From the NCBI GenBank assembly GCA_949751835.1, contig CATKHK010000059.1, forward strand, positions 1-64,000: DNA of 64,000 nt, read 5' to 3'. Below are positions 30,865-42,619 of this stretch, in pieces. Position 1 is the stretch's first letter, and every line of letters starts with the position of its first letter. The notes beneath the pieces are model-generated. The model was not told the DNA's origin. It searched no databases and saw only the letters and a list, made by a program, of their open reading frames with translations. This DNA comes from Blepharisma japonicum. Lineage: Eukaryota > Ciliophora > Heterotrichea > Heterotrichida > Blepharismidae. The translations under genes were made by a program, and so were the position numbers.

Positions 30865-31206
30865 ATGCCGAGAAATGTAATACGGTGGGAACAACCACTT
30901 TGTGGGTGCTTTAGTGATTTATCAAGCTGCTTGATAGTGTGCTTGATATGTCCAGGAGGTAGTTGTATATATCAAGCCTTAACTGTTAGCAAGGCTACAG
31001 GAGATTCTTGCTATCATGCTTTTTGCTGTTCGTTTTTTGCATGCTGCATCGGAGCGGCTATAAATAGAAAGAAAGTGAGAGATAGATATTTAATTGATGG
31101 CTCGTGCGTAGGAGATTGCATTACGCACTTATATTGCGGCCCATTAGCTGTGTGCCAAGAGCACAGAGAAGTATATAGCAGGGAAAGTATGTATCCTTGG
31201 AGATAA
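30865..31206 (+). CDS. PLAC8-family cysteine-rich protein
   Basis: 113 aa. It has the PLAC8 layout: CGCFSDLSSCLIVCLICPGGSCIYQ, a central Cys-rich hydrophobic part (CCSFFACCIGAAINRKKVRDRY), and the closing YCGPLAVCQEHREV, which corresponds to CC-x2-CALCQE-x-RE but has only one Cys at its start. Family members are membrane-associated, linked to organ size, metal handling or lipid biology. Its ATG is 27 bp after the PPR stop. Confidence 0.88.
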   Translation: MPRNVIRWEQPLCGCFSDLSSCLIVCLICPGGSCIYQALTVSKATGDSCYHAFCCSFFACCIGAAINRKKVRDRYLIDGSCVGDCITHLYCGPLAVCQEHREVYSRESMYPWR

Positions 31207-31550
31207 TTTATTCAACTTTTATTTAATTTCTATATAAAATTAGAACAAATTATAGACTAAATTTGTACATTTGGAGAAAATTGAAGATTTTATCGACCTT
31301 CCTAAGAAAAATTAATATTGAGAAGCTTTATACATTAAAAAGAGAAAATATAATAAATTTTTCATTATCATATTTTATTATATAAATATTTAAACAAGAA
31401 AGTTTAATTTATTGAAAATATTTCTTTATTCACTCCAATTAGATCAGTAAGCTTTTTTTTGTTATAGCAATATTTTCTTTGAATTATTGATTGCAATTCT
31501 AATTGTAAATGAAATAAGAGGTATATGAATAATCTCTTTAAAGAAAAAAT
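31207..31550. other. Convergent spacer
   Basis: About 340 bp of AT-rich sequence between the PLAC8 gene end and the stop of the kelch-like gene. Nothing supported in it. Confidence 0.5.
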
Positions 31551-32456
31551 TTAAAACAAGTTGCATTTTTTCTTACTGATCTCAATTCTATGAATTTCCT
31601 TACAATCTAAGTTGAATTCGAGATAAAAATCTTCAGGCTCATATCCTTCCATAACTTTGGAGCAAATTCTTAGAAATATCGAGCCATTATAGCGCACTCA
31701 TGACACGTCAATTATATCATTTATTTTATATTTTGGGCTAAAATCTTTAACTTTATTCCAAATATAAGGATCTGTATAGCCACTTTCGTGAATGCATCCC
31801 TCAAGTTCTATATAATATGCTCTTCCTTTTGAAGAAACAAATACCTTATGCCCATAAAATGCTACTATAGGGATTTCTGAATAATTATTTGAATATAAAT
31901 CATATATATAAATGTTTTGGTCATTAGATCCTATCAACATATTATCTTCAAAGCTAAGACAATAGCATGAAATATTCCAAAACCGAAGTTTAGCTAGCTT
32001 TTTCAATCTATTCTTATTTAAATCATATTTAAATAAAATTGAATTGGCATCATTATAAGGTTGGCAAAATATATAAATGTCACCCTTTATGAATGCAATT
32101 TCACATCCTGCACGATACCTACCAGGAAAAGTAAGCATTTTCATTATTTTCATTGTCAAAGAATCAATGGTACATATAAAACTTTCAATATTTTCTCTGT
32201 ATAGGACGCCATTGGTATAAGTAGCTGATACAAAGCAACCAAATAATACTAATTCACCACTTGGCAAATGAAATATAGCTGGCATAAACAGTGTCTGTCT
32301 TGGAAACTTTATAGAATACTTTTTTTCAGCTCTACTTTCAATATCTAAAACATGGATTTCAATTTTATCATTATGAGTCCATCCTCTTGCAAATGTAAAC
32401 AAATATTTGCAATCATCTAAATTTTCTTGATTTTCCTTCAGTCTAAGTTTACTCAT
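31551..32456 (-). CDS. Kelch-like beta-propeller protein
   Basis: 301 aa. It has repeated units with hydrophobic strands and Gly/Tyr turns spaced about 45-50 residues: MPAIFHLPSGELVLFGC, CEIAFIKGDIYIFCQ, CYCLSFEDNMLIGSNDQNIYIYD and FYGHKVFVSSKGRAYYIE. This suggests a kelch-type propeller of about five or six blades, but repeats are weak. One TGA is Trp (DVS-W-VRYNG, 31698-31700), adding 48 C-terminal residues. Partners unknown. Confidence 0.75.
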
Positions 32457-32559
32457 ATTTCATTTTATAATGATCTCATTACAATTATTAAAAATAATTC
32501 GCTTTATACTCCATTTTGATCGTAAACAGATAATTTTCTAAGATAATAATAGTAAAAAT

Positions 32560-33105
32560 ATGCGTGAGCTAAAATTCCACGAGAAAAAGCTTCTTAAAAA
32601 GGTCAATTTTTTCAACTGAAAGCCAGAAAATGACAGAGAAGTTTCTGTTATGAGGAGATATCACATACAGCGCAGAGAAGATTATATAAAATACAACAAA
32701 ATTTGTGGATATGTGACGAAGCTTGTCAATCAAATAAAAAAGCTCAAAGATGATGATCCATTTCGTCTAGAAATGACTGAACACTTGCTGAGTAAACTTT
32801 ATGCACAAGGAGTGATTAATACAAAGAGAAGCCTTGTTGTCTGTGAAAAATTGACGGTGTCAAGCTTCTGCAGGAGACGACTGCCAATCATCATGGTCAA
32901 GCTAAGAATGGCTGAGACACCCAAAGATGCAGTAAAGTATATTGAGCAAGGTCATATTCGTGTTGGGCCAAAAGTAATCACAGACCCTGCTTTTCATGTT
33001 TCTAGGACATATGAGGATTTCGTGACATGGTCTGACACAAGCTCAATTAAAAGGAAAGTGCTGAAATATAATGACAAAGTTGATGATTATGAACTTTTAG
33101 GATAA
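32560..33105 (+). CDS. IMP3: U3 snoRNP protein IMP3
   Basis: 181 aa, uS4-like. IMP3 bridges the U3 snoRNA and pre-18S rRNA during small-subunit processing. It aligns along its length with animal IMP3: RELKFHEKKLLKKVNFFN-W, RRYHIQRREDYIKYNKI, LYAQGVI, SSFCRRRLP, EQGHIRVGP, TDPAFHVSRTYEDFVTW. The W in NFFNW is TGA (codon 20), aligned with Trp in other IMP3 proteins, so the true ATG is 32560 and not the Met at 32650. Confidence 0.96.
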
Positions 33106-33210
33106 TTTACTTTTTAATTGACGATAAAAATTTTGCATGCTATTTATGCTTCAAACAACTACTAAAATAAATTTTCATAAAATATTCGTAAAATTAGATG
33201 CATAACCAAA

Positions 33211-34026
33211 TTAGAACTTATCCTTTCTTTTCCTTCCAGTATATTTTGAATCATGTCTGACCTCTTTCCCTTGCTTTCTTTGCTTAGCTTTCTTTTCCAA
33301 AATTCACTCTCTACTGTGCTTGTGCATTTTTTTCGATTTTTTGTGAGTTTTATCTCTTTTTGAGAATTTTACTTGCTCGTCCCCATCGAGAGGCTGGAAT
33401 TGTTTGTAATTTTGGTGAGCTCCACTATAAAGCACTAAATAATATTTCTTTGCCTTAGTGGAATTTGGAAAATCTATAATTAAATCTGCCAAAAACCCAC
33501 TTTTTACTGCTGCTTGTGTAATCATTTCAATTTGTTGTGGATGGGCTGGGTAGAATTGAAAAACTGCTCTCCTTCCTCGTCCTAAAGCTGAATATAAGCT
33601 CTCAAACAATTTAGAGAGTCTTTTATATGGGTTATGATCTGCTTTTTCAGCATTACAAAGCCATTGTAAAGCAGAAATGCTTATAGCTCCATCAAAAGTC
33701 CCAGGCAAAAATGTAAACCCATCGCCTAGATCTGATAAAATTATGTCCCCTTCTACGCCTCTTTCACTAGCTACATCAAGCATTGCTTTGGATATGTCCA
33801 GCCCTATCCAAAAATGCCCACACTCAGTTAGTTCTTCCCCACTAAGCCCACTGCCGCATCCTAGATCAAGGACCAGACATCCTGGCTCAGGAAGATTCAG
33901 AAGTTCAATAGCTCGCTGTGACATTTTCGCTTGAATCTCAATGATTCTCGAATTTGTTGTGTATTTGTTGGCTTCTTCTTCATTGTAAAAGTACTCAGGC
34001 GGAGCTATTTCTTCAGGTCTGCTCAT
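33211..34026 (-). CDS. BUD23: 18S rRNA (guanine-N7) methyltransferase BUD23
   Basis: 271 aa SAM-dependent enzyme that methylates a guanosine of 18S rRNA and aids small-subunit maturation. The Rossmann motif I is [12 protein letters not shown], followed by [21 protein letters not shown] and YPAHPQQ. The basic tail ends SRE-W-ILEKK then [16 protein letters not shown], the BUD23 C-terminal signature; its Trp is TGA (33304-33306). In a standard-code reading this signature would be lost. It needs the partner TRMT112, which is not in this window. Confidence 0.96.
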
Positions 34027-34100
34027 ATTTATTGCAAATTAATATTTTAGAAAAATTTAATTAAATTGTATAAATAATTAAATATTATAAAGAATTCAAT

Positions 34101-34574
34101 TTATTGATTTTGGTCAATAGATTTGAAACGTGAATTTATTCTTTTTCGAGAAGCTGTTCTTGGTCGATTTTTCATGCCATCTTGATCAATATTTAATGCT
34201 TCAAGATGTCTTCACAAGGAAATATTTCTCTTTGAAATTTCAACTTTATTTGGACGCAAAATTCTATATTTTTTATTGATAGATGGTTTCCTTTTTTTTG
34301 GTTGACTAATTTCTGTATACATTATTCTTTCAGTAAATGGTTGAATTTGTATTACATCTAAATGCTGAGATCTATTGCACTTTGAATTTTTTGGCATTGA
34401 TCTTCTTCTATCCAAAGCTTTTGCTTTGTTTTCTCTTTCAATTTTAACTTCCATTAGTCGAGAGAATAGATCTTGGTATTCAAAATGAGCACCGTATTTG
34501 CCAATTACTGTTGGTTCTCTTTGAAAACCTGCCAGAATCTTGTTATGAAGCTCTTTATCGTTTAATTCTCACAT
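34101..34574 (-). CDS. Small basic protein, unknown, second codon TGA
   Basis: 157 aa, starting M-W-ELNDKELHNKI, where codon 2 is TGA. A second TGA lies in ISL-W-RHLEAL. Very basic, with stretches such as QPKKRKPSINKKYRILRP; probably nucleic-acid-binding or disordered. No family recognised. The frame is open from the ATG at 34574, which is why the start was placed there and not at the inner Met at 34454. Confidence 0.68.
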
Positions 34575-34961
34575 AATGAAATATTTTTGTTATGTATTAG
34601 CTTTCCATATTATAATTATGGGATTTTAATTTTTATAGTATTTTATAATAGAATTTAAATATTTTTAAAATCATTTTAGAATATCTCTGTTTTTGCAGTA
34701 TTAAATAGAAAGATTAGCATTTGAGTTTATTAAAAGTCGAGATATTATTTTAATTTTATCCATTTTGCATTTATATAATTTTTTTAAGTCATTGAACCAA
34801 GCATATTATTCTATAGATGAACCTATCTCATATTATTTCTTAGCTTTTAAAATTCTTTGAAAATAAAATTAAATTTTTTTTGGGGCATTGAAATACCTCG
34901 AAATAAAAAGTTAATGGCCTTATTTATTTTCGATATAAATTTAAAAATAATAAATAGCTCT
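34575..34961. other. Divergent spacer
   Basis: About 390 bp between divergent starts. Extremely AT-rich. An in-frame ATG at 34914 could extend the next gene by 16 codons, but that segment looks noncoding. Nothing else seen. Confidence 0.5.
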
Positions 34962-36164
34962 ATGAAAAAAATTTCATCTGAGACTTTATCTATCCAATTT
35001 AACGGAATAAAGCATTCATACCAAGAAAAAGAAGTTGTTCTGCAGCACAATGAAAATAATTATTGCGAGGAATGCAGTGTTTTATCTAGCAAATTCCTTA
35101 GCAAATCATTTTTAAACCACTCGAATTGCAGACTATCAGAAAAAGAAAGAGGTATTTTAATCACTAAAGACATCAAAAATAAATCTGATCAGATAAAACG
35201 ACAAAATTCATTGCATTTTGGGAATAATGAGACCAACAAAACATATCACTATTTTGAAGCAAATGACACGCAATCTTTGCTTAAATTTAATGATTATTGT
35301 TACTCCTCAAACCTTTCAAAATTAGAGGAGATTTTGAAGCAAAAATTAGCAAATAGGCAACAGTTAGAAAGTCAGATAAATGAAAAAAGTAAAGAACTGA
35401 AAGCCATTGAAGATAGTACAGCTAAAATAGATGAAAAATATTCCAAGTATCTAGAAATCGATGAAAATCTTTCAAAAAATATACAAAATTTAACATTAGA
35501 AATAGAAAATAAAAATTACTTGAAGAAAGAAAAAACAGATACTTTGAGTAATTTGGAAAATTTTTTAGTGATTAAAGAAGAAGAAACCAAATCACTGACA
35601 TTAAGAGTTGATCTTGCTAATGTAAGAATAAAAGAAGCGAGTTGAATGAAGGAAGAAAAAGATACAGAATTATTTTTAGTCAGTAAATTAACTCCAGAAT
35701 ATGACAATGAGCTTCAAAATTTGAATAAGATGGTAGCGTTTAATGTTGAAGAAATTAAAGAACTTAAAGAAAGTGAAGTTGAACTAAAAGAAATTGTTAG
35801 TAACTTGGAAGATGATATTAAAGATCAAAGGATCATTGTCAAAGAATTGACTTCTACTATTAACGAATTGAATATTAGAAGCAATAAATTACAACAAAAC
35901 CTTGCTAAAACTAAAATAAAGAAAACGAAATTAAAATCCCAAATAAAAGAAATTAAAAGTAATATTGAGCAAGGCCAAGAATTCTACATCAATAATGAAT
36001 GTGAACTTAGGAAGCTTAATCTGCAAGCAAGAGGCACAATTAAAAGCCTTGAGGATTTAAGCCAAGAAATCAGTGCTCACTGTATTATGCTTGGTGAAAT
36101 TGAAAGATCTCCTATTAATAGGAAAACTATTCTCAGCTCTGGGAGGAAATCAATGATATTTTAA
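34962..36164 (+). CDS. Long coiled-coil protein, unknown
   Basis: 400 aa. Residues ~1-115 are polar with Cys pairs (CEECSV). Residues ~120-370 form an almost unbroken coiled coil (LEEILKQKLANRQQLESQI; LKSQIKEIKSNIEQ). One TGA (35643-35645, KEAS-W-MKEE) is Trp within the coil. It resembles structural or tether proteins by shape only, and no family can be named. ATG at 34914 is an alternative start. Confidence 0.75.
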
Positions 36165-36906
36165 ACTTAATATGGTAATAATTTATTAATGCAAATAATT
36201 ATTGCTGAATAAGAGCACCAATGCAAATATTTAATAATTACTTTAAGAATATAGTTAAAATTAAATGAATTTCCCCATTTAATTATTTATCTATTAAGTA
36301 ACCAAATTACGACATCTTCTAATTAAGTTAGATGGCATAAAGCTAAAATAAATTGTTTGTAAGGCCCCAAAAAATGCACGAAAATACAGAAATAATTCTT
36401 AAAGACATCTAAAAAAATTTTCCAATTAGCATTGTAAAAATTAATTTATTTCAAATTACACTTAAACAAATAAGAATATATCCAATAAATATTGACTTAG
36501 TTGTAGTAGATTGTTTGATTGATAGTCAGCACAAATATCTCAATCAAAATAAGTCAAAACTATAAATTTTATAATTGCTTTTTAATAATTTGATATAGTA
36601 ATATATACAAAGATATAATTAATTTCCTTGCTTATTTTAAGATTCTTTACCTTTTCACTAGTCAAATGAAAACCACATTTAGGTTAATTAAAAATAAAAA
36701 TTAAATTTTTTGTAATACCAAATTATTAAAATCTATTGAATTTCTTCTTTTAGCTTTTCGTAAAAAGTGGAGGTACTCGAAAAAAATAATCAATGAATTC
36801 TGCAATGACCTAAACAATTCAGCTATATTATTAAATAGGGATGCAAATTTATTAGTAGGGAAGAACATATTCCGATTTAATTTAATCCAATAATAATAAA
36901 TTATAA
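36165..36906. other. Intergenic spacer
   Basis: About 740 bp, one of the larger gaps, AT-rich with no supported frame in either direction under the TGA=Trp code. I looked for 15-nt-intron gene fragments and RNA-like GC-rich hairpins and saw none. Confidence 0.5.
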
Positions 36907-37857
36907 ATGGAAAGCAATTCGGAATCCTCTCAGTCCGTTGACCAAGGACTTTACACCCCTAAGCGTCTTCGAGGAAGAGCAAATTCCAATTACCTAAGTC
37001 AAAGCAGTCAAAAAAACGCTTACAGAAAACCAGGGAATCGAGGAGCAGCACCAAAAGAAAGGCCTAAAAGAGTTTGGAAGAAAGTTTCCAAGCGTGTTTA
37101 TAACTTTGACCAAATTCTTCTTGCTAGAGATCACGAGTCCTCAATCGTCAAGATCGATCCAGTTTTAAAAATCTTAGATCGTAAGATTAAAATTATAGAC
37201 CCTAATTGGCGATCTATCCCTCAAAAATTGAAATCTAGCAACGATGAGTTAACAAAAAACTTTAAATCACTTTTAAACAGACTGGCTCCTACAAACTCGG
37301 AGTCAATTCAAACGAAACTTTTAGGCTTACTTACTTCCGAATCATCAGAAAGCCTCAGTCTCTTAATTTTAGAGAAAGCCTCAGCTGAAGGAAAATACTC
37401 AGAAACCTATGCCAAGCTATGCGTAAACCTTTGCAGAGAAGTTTCATATTTCAGGAATACTCTTCTTACAGCTTGCCAATTTATGTTCGAAAACTCACAT
37501 GAAAATGGGGAATTTTCTGATCGGAAAAAAGTCTTAGGCTGTGTCAGATTTATTGGGGAGCTATTTAAAGCAAGATTAATTCCACCAAAAATTATCTGTA
37601 GCTGTTGTAATTTTATGTTTTCTATTGGCACAGAAGATACAATTGAAGCTTTATGCTATTTACTGAGTGTATGCAATGCATTGTTTAGTAACTCAAGATA
37701 TAAAGAAACTTTTCACTCTTATATTGTAAAATTGCAAGAACTTGCAAAAACTTTAAGTTCCAGATTGAGATTTCAAGTACTTGACTTAACTGAAAATCAA
37801 GAAATTAAAACACTGGCGATTCAGAAAGCTGATGCACCAAAAATGATTTCGAAATAA
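36907..37857 (+). CDS. eIF4G-like MIF4G-domain protein
   Basis: 316 aa. Residues 1-70 are Arg/Ser-rich. Residues ~115-300 are a MIF4G domain: FKSLLNRLAPTN, LSLLILEKASAEGKYSETYAKLC, LLTACQFMFE and the very typical KVLGCVRFIGELFKARLIPP. In eIF4G this domain binds eIF4A and RNA. A Y-x4-L-phi-type eIF4E site may be YNFDQILLA (~66). The short length recalls compact eIF4G forms of protists. No TGA codons. Its TAA is 27 bp from the convergent gene's stop. Confidence 0.88.
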   Translation: MESNSESSQSVDQGLYTPKRLRGRANSNYLSQSSQKNAYRKPGNRGAAPKERPKRVWKKVSKRVYNFDQILLARDHESSIVKIDPVLKILDRKIKIIDPNWRSIPQKLKSSNDELTKNFKSLLNRLAPTNSESIQTKLLGLLTSESSESLSLLILEKASAEGKYSETYAKLCVNLCREVSYFRNTLLTACQFMFENSHENGEFSDRKKVLGCVRFIGELFKARLIPPKIICSCCNFMFSIGTEDTIEALCYLLSVCNALFSNSRYKETFHSYIVKLQELAKTLSSRLRFQVLDLTENQEIKTLAIQKADAPKMISK

Positions 37858-37884
37858 ATAAAATTAAATTGTGAAATTAAATAA

Positions 37885-38916
37885 TTACATTACTTTGCAT
37901 TCGTTTTCGTCATGCTCATATTGCAAATAAATTTTTGCAAGTCCATTAGAATATCCACGATCTACTTCATAAATAGTCTGCGTAAGGTCGCTGAATTTTT
38001 TGCCTTTTTCTATATAATCATCCATATCAGGTGTGAATTTCGGAAGGTAAGTGAGAACTGCTGATTCAGCGGACTTCACCAAAGATTCATTTGTTTCGAT
38101 TTCCGCATATCTTAGCTTTAATTGGTAAGGCAAGCTCAATTCATGTTTCATCAGTGACTTGTAATAAGCATTGGGTGGATAAATTTTGTCATAGGTAATC
38201 AAGTTTCTATCAAATTGCATACATTTTTCTAAATATTCCTTAGTATGGTCTCTTCCTTCGAGTAGCTTAAGTTCTTTAGTAAAAGTTTTTAGCCTTAAAA
38301 ACTCGCTATACCTTGGTGGTTTTAGTTTCCTATAGCAAGTAAGTTTGATTTGGAGACTCATTCACTCCATAAGGAATTTCTTTTTCATATGATATTCCAA
38401 TAAAGGACTGATTGATTTTCTTATTAATCCCAAATCTTTTTCTCTAACTCCTAAGCTTGCAGCTTTAACCTCAATAGCTACAATTCTTGTTAAAAATGTA
38501 AATTGATCAGAATTTAAATATTCATTATCAAAGCCATCTAGTGAAGATCCAGCAGGATCATAACTTCTCTCATTAGGAATATTTATTTCTAAAATTATAT
38601 CTGGATGAATAATTCTTATAACTCCAAAATATTCAATGCCAAACTCAATAAAATTTTCCTCAATAAAAACTGCTTTAAATTTGTTGCCAGAAACCGGCAT
38701 TTGGGTCCGTGCAATAATATCACCTTCCCCAAAATCAAAATTTAAATAATTTTTCTTTATTGTGCTTAAACCTGGTATATTTTCTTTTGTAAAATCCAAG
38801 ACTTCACGTAAAAATGCAAAATCAGTGGTAGAGGATATACTTGTTCTCGAAAGCTGAGGAGTAAATGAGCTGTGAGATGAATGGGCTGAGCTATAAAATC
38901 CTGAATTATGATCCAT
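37885..38916 (-). CDS. Unknown soluble protein
   Basis: 343 aa, one TGA read as Trp (KKFLME-W-MSLQI, 38362-38364). The N-terminus is Ser-rich (SSAHSSHSSF); the middle looks like alternating strands (FKAVFIEENFIEFGIEYFGVIRI); the C-terminal half is helical with Lys and Tyr. No domain recognised. It lies 33 bp upstream of the next minus-strand gene's stop, so the two could be closely spaced but need not be co-regulated. Confidence 0.75.
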
Positions 38917-38949
38917 ATATAATATTCTTAGCTTTTTTAAAATATCTAG

Positions 38950-40344
38950 TTAAATATAGACTGGAAGAATAGAAAACCTCACATTTGCACATTTAAGAGC
39001 TGTTACAAAACAATTCATTGCTTCAGATAGCTGATTATACTCCTTGTGTATTTTTCCTAAAATTATTCAAGCTTCAGCTGAATTGCTGTTAAGTGAAATT
39101 GCTTGATTAGCAGCGCTCATTGCTCTCGCTTTATCTCCAGAGTCGTATCTCCCTTTAGCAAGTAGTTCGCAAGCTTTTACGTTTTCTACGAAATTATCCA
39201 GTCCATTTATGTCCCCAGTTTTATGGAACTCATATATTGCTTGCTCAGCTTTTTTATCTTGGAGGCTGTTTAAGCTAAATTCAATCAATTCTTCATCTTG
39301 AATTGCAAAAGCAGCTTCAAAGGCAAGTCTGAGTGCTTGCTGAAAATTAGGATTGTGGGAATTATTCGCAGCTAATCTAATGACATCTTGCAAGCTATCA
39401 TGCTCAGGATTCGAATTTTCTTCTTTTATGCTTGCTAAACCAGCTATTTTTTCATCTACAGGTATTGTGGAAACGTTGTCTAAAGATTCTAGACTGGATT
39501 TTAATAAAGAAATAATTGATTTTTTGACAGGAGCTTTATCTTGTGTTATTTTTGATAGATTCAAATATGCATAGACCCTAAATTTCGCTTACTTTGCAGA
39601 TCTTAATAGGATATTAGAAGGACACCCTTGCAATCCTCTTTTGATCACTTGTAGAGATCCTGTAAAATCTTCTTGGGCTGTCATAATCAAGCTTAATAAA
39701 GCACTATAGAAAGGATCATTACAAAGTCTATAGCCTTCTGCAGCATTTCTTAATGCTTCATCTAAATTTCCAAGCTTAGCTTCTATCAATGCTAAATGAT
39801 ATAAATAATTTCTTCTATTTGATTTGCAGAGCTGTAAGCTTTCCCTTGATTTTTCTCATAACGTAACTTTATCTTTATAGTAAACTTCTTGGTCGCCAAG
39901 CAAGGAATAAGCAATTCCCATTGAAAAGCAAAGCCAAGGATGCTCTGGGTGGGACTCCAGCCCAATTTTTGCATAATGAACTGCCCACTCAGGTATAAGT
40001 AAATGATTTACACAAATCTTTATGATTACTTGTAAAATCTCAATTGATTGGTTTGCCACCAACAAATCTTTCGCTAAAAATAGTGCTTCAGAGTATTTTC
40101 CAGCAGCATATCCTGCTAAAACTGTTTTAAATTCCAACTCTTCACTTGACTGCTGCTTAATATAGCATTGCTTAAGTTTGCTATAAAGTGCTGTATCATT
40201 ACCTGTCAGACAATACACAACCCCTAATTCATCCAAATTTCTATTAGGAGAATTCGTAAACTCTTTAGTCAGCTTAATTTCATCTATTTCTTTTATCAGT
40301 TTTTCAGCCTTCTTTTCAAGATTTTCTAAGTCAAAATATTCCAT
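38950..40344 (-). CDS. TPR-repeat protein with one 15-nt intron
   Basis: 459 aa after splicing. TPR-like helical pairs are visible: EWAVHYAKIGLESHPEHPWL, YLYHLALIEAKLGNLDEALRNAAEGYRL, DKARAMSAANQAISLNSNSAEA-W-IILGKIHKE and LSEAMNCFVTALK. Two TGA codons are Trp. An intron at 39578-39592 removes an in-frame TAA (RSAK|VYAYL). TPR proteins are scaffolds; the partner is unknown. Its ATG is only 26 bp from the ATG of the divergent PAP2 gene. Confidence 0.82.
39578..39592 (-). other. 15-nt spliceosomal intron
   Basis: On the minus strand GTAAGCGAAATTTAG. Its removal joins GCA AA|G GTC and eliminates a TAA in the TPR gene. Confidence 0.9.
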
Positions 40345-40370
40345 TTACATAAATAATCGCCAAAAGCTAG
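40345..40370. promoter_or_regulatory. 26-bp space between two divergent start codons
   Basis: Only 26 bp separate the ATG of the TPR gene (40344, minus) and that of the PAP2 gene (40371, plus). Promoters or 5' UTRs must overlap one another or the coding sequences. Confidence 0.7.
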
Positions 40371-41492
40371 ATGAAGCTTATAGCCACATTCACAGTTCTA
40401 GCTTTAATAGGCACTTATATACAAATTTCTCAACAAAACTGACTGGAAGACACAAGTGCTGATTTTGCTGAGTGAGTACAAAGCGGGAGGTCTCATACAG
40501 TTGACATTATTTTTGAGATTATTGGAGCCGTCATGGGATTTATTTTTGTGATTATTAGTGGAATCATGTTCCTCATGGGAAAACGTGAAGAAGGAATGGT
40601 TGGGATGGCAGCAGCACTCTTTGGGTCAGCGCTGTCTGGGACATTGAAAATGGCTTTGATGCACCCAAGGCCTTTTTGGAAATATCCAAAAGTGCTAGGA
40701 ATTGAATGTCCCAGAGACTTTGGAGCACCTTCAGGACATGCACTGTCAACTGGATGTGGATTAATTGTGGTTGGTGTTATTTGGCTGAGGTCTGGTGGAC
40801 AGTTTACAAGGAAAATATTTATCCTTCTGTTTTTGTTTATACTCACAGCTTTTGATAGAATATACCTCGGAGTCCACTTTTATTTCCAAGTTACCTTGGG
40901 ATATTTATTTGCAGCGATGGTATCAGCTATTATGCTTCATCCAAAATTTTGGAAACTTGTGCATAGGCTTGGCTCAGATAAAGATACTATAAAATCAGTG
41001 TTTTTCTTTATTTCAGCATATACATTAATATCATTATCTTTGTATATGTTTGGAGGTTCAGGCTGGGATCCAATATGGAGCCAAATTTATCAAGAAAAAT
41101 GCAATAGGACACTCCAGTTAAGTGATGCCCTTATTAAAAATTTTTCAGAAGCCCTCCACGTCTGGCTTATTTTTGGATGTGCGATAGGCTATTATCTTTT
41201 GAAGGAAAAAAATGGTCCTCCATTTAGCTATCAATTGCTGGCTTTATCGTCAGTTCTACACATTTCTGCATGCGGATTTGTAACTGCCTTGGATTCATGA
41301 ATGATTAAGAACATGGGAGGAGTGTCAAGACTTGCAAGCTTACTTATTTTAAGGCTAGTGGGGGGAATTGTGTGCACTTATTTGCTCCCTATGATTATTA
41401 CAAACCTGTATGGAGTTGAAAAAACGATCAAGACTGGACTGCCAACACGAAGAGGAAATACATTCGATACAAAAACTAAAGCTGTGAATTAA
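40371..41492 (+). CDS. PAP2-family membrane phosphatase, glucose-6-phosphatase-like
   Basis: 373 aa with an N-terminal signal anchor and about seven further membrane helices. PAP2 motifs: C1 KMALMHPRPFW, C2 APSGHA, C3 DRIYLGVHFYFQ. In C3 the last Asp of the usual R-x5-H-x3-D is Gln, which is also what glucose-6-phosphatases carry; C1, C2 and the nucleophile His are intact, so activity is plausible. Three TGA codons are Trp (QQN-W, FAE-W, LDS-W). The true ATG is upstream of the two TGAs, at 40371. Substrate unknown: sugar, lipid or dolichyl phosphate. Confidence 0.86.
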
Positions 41493-41644
41493 GATTATTA
41501 ACGATAAACTTCATATATTTATATAAAAATCTAGAGATATCTTCATATTAAATAAGGAAAAAGGTCCAACGTGCCAAAAAAGTTCTTATTATTAGCTATA
41601 GAATTTTAAATAAATTTTACTTCCTATTTCAAAATTTTCAACGA

Positions 41645-42343
41645 TTAGCACCCACATCTTGTATCAGCATGATACGTATAAAGCTGCTGCAAATCTAGTT
41701 TCACGCCTTTTTCATTGGGTTTAAAAACTTCTTTTGGCTCATCTTTTAGGCTGTGTCTCCCTAAAGCAGTTCCTATTGTTTTATCAAATATCTTTTCAAT
41801 ACCTCCAACTATATTATCAGGGTTCATTTGTACTTCTCTATCCCAAAATGCTGAAGTTTCATGATAAACAAGTCCATGAGAATTGGCATATCTAAGTGCT
41901 TCTTCTCTTGTGACTCTTCTATGATTTGTTACTTCTAGATCCATTTTATTGCCTAATAAGCATACGATGCATTCTTCAGGGGTATTGTCTTTTAGCTCTG
42001 CTAGCCAATTTGGGACTTCTTCAAATGAATCTCGATTCGATATATCATAAGCAACAATACATGCATCTGCACCTCGATAATAATGTTTAGTTACACTTTT
42101 AAAACGTTCTTGGCCTGCTGTATCTCATATATGCAGTTGTATTTTCTGGCCTGTCGGCATATGCGTAACAACTCTTTTAGTGAACTCAACTCCAATTGTA
42201 GACGTAAGAGCGACTGGAAGTTCGTTTAAAACATAACGATAGACAAGGGCTGTTTTGCCAACATTAGCTGCTCCAATGAGAACGACTAAATATATATTAC
42301 TTTTTAATATCTCACTGAAGCCTTCTCCTTCTTCAAAGGCCAT
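41645..42343 (-). CDS. Rab-family small GTPase
   Basis: 232 aa. P-loop GAANVGKTAL, switch I TIGVEF, switch II LHI-W-DTAGQERF (W=TGA at 42125-42127), GNKMDL and TSAFW. The C-terminal RCGC end fits double geranylgeranylation, so it is a membrane-trafficking Rab. The TSA-FWD element and a long insert (NPDNIVGGIEKIF) make the exact subfamily unclear. Divergent from Rab28 with 276 bp between starts. Confidence 0.93.
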
Positions 42344-42619
42344 ATTGTATTTAAATTACTTTTGACTTTAGTCCTTAGTTCTGTATTTGTAGCAGGTTTC
42401 AAATTTTATGTAAATTCTTATAATTCAGCAATTGTTAAATAAAAAAAAAAATTCAGAAATTTCCCTTCTAAAATCTGATTTATCACTTCTTTTAGCATAA
42501 TCAATTATTTATATGCTTTTAGAGGTTTTTTAATTAATAACCTAACAGCATTCGTATTAAGGTATTCAGATTGTCATGTAAACAGATAAATTCATAATCG
42601 ATGCTTTAGTTGTTATAAT

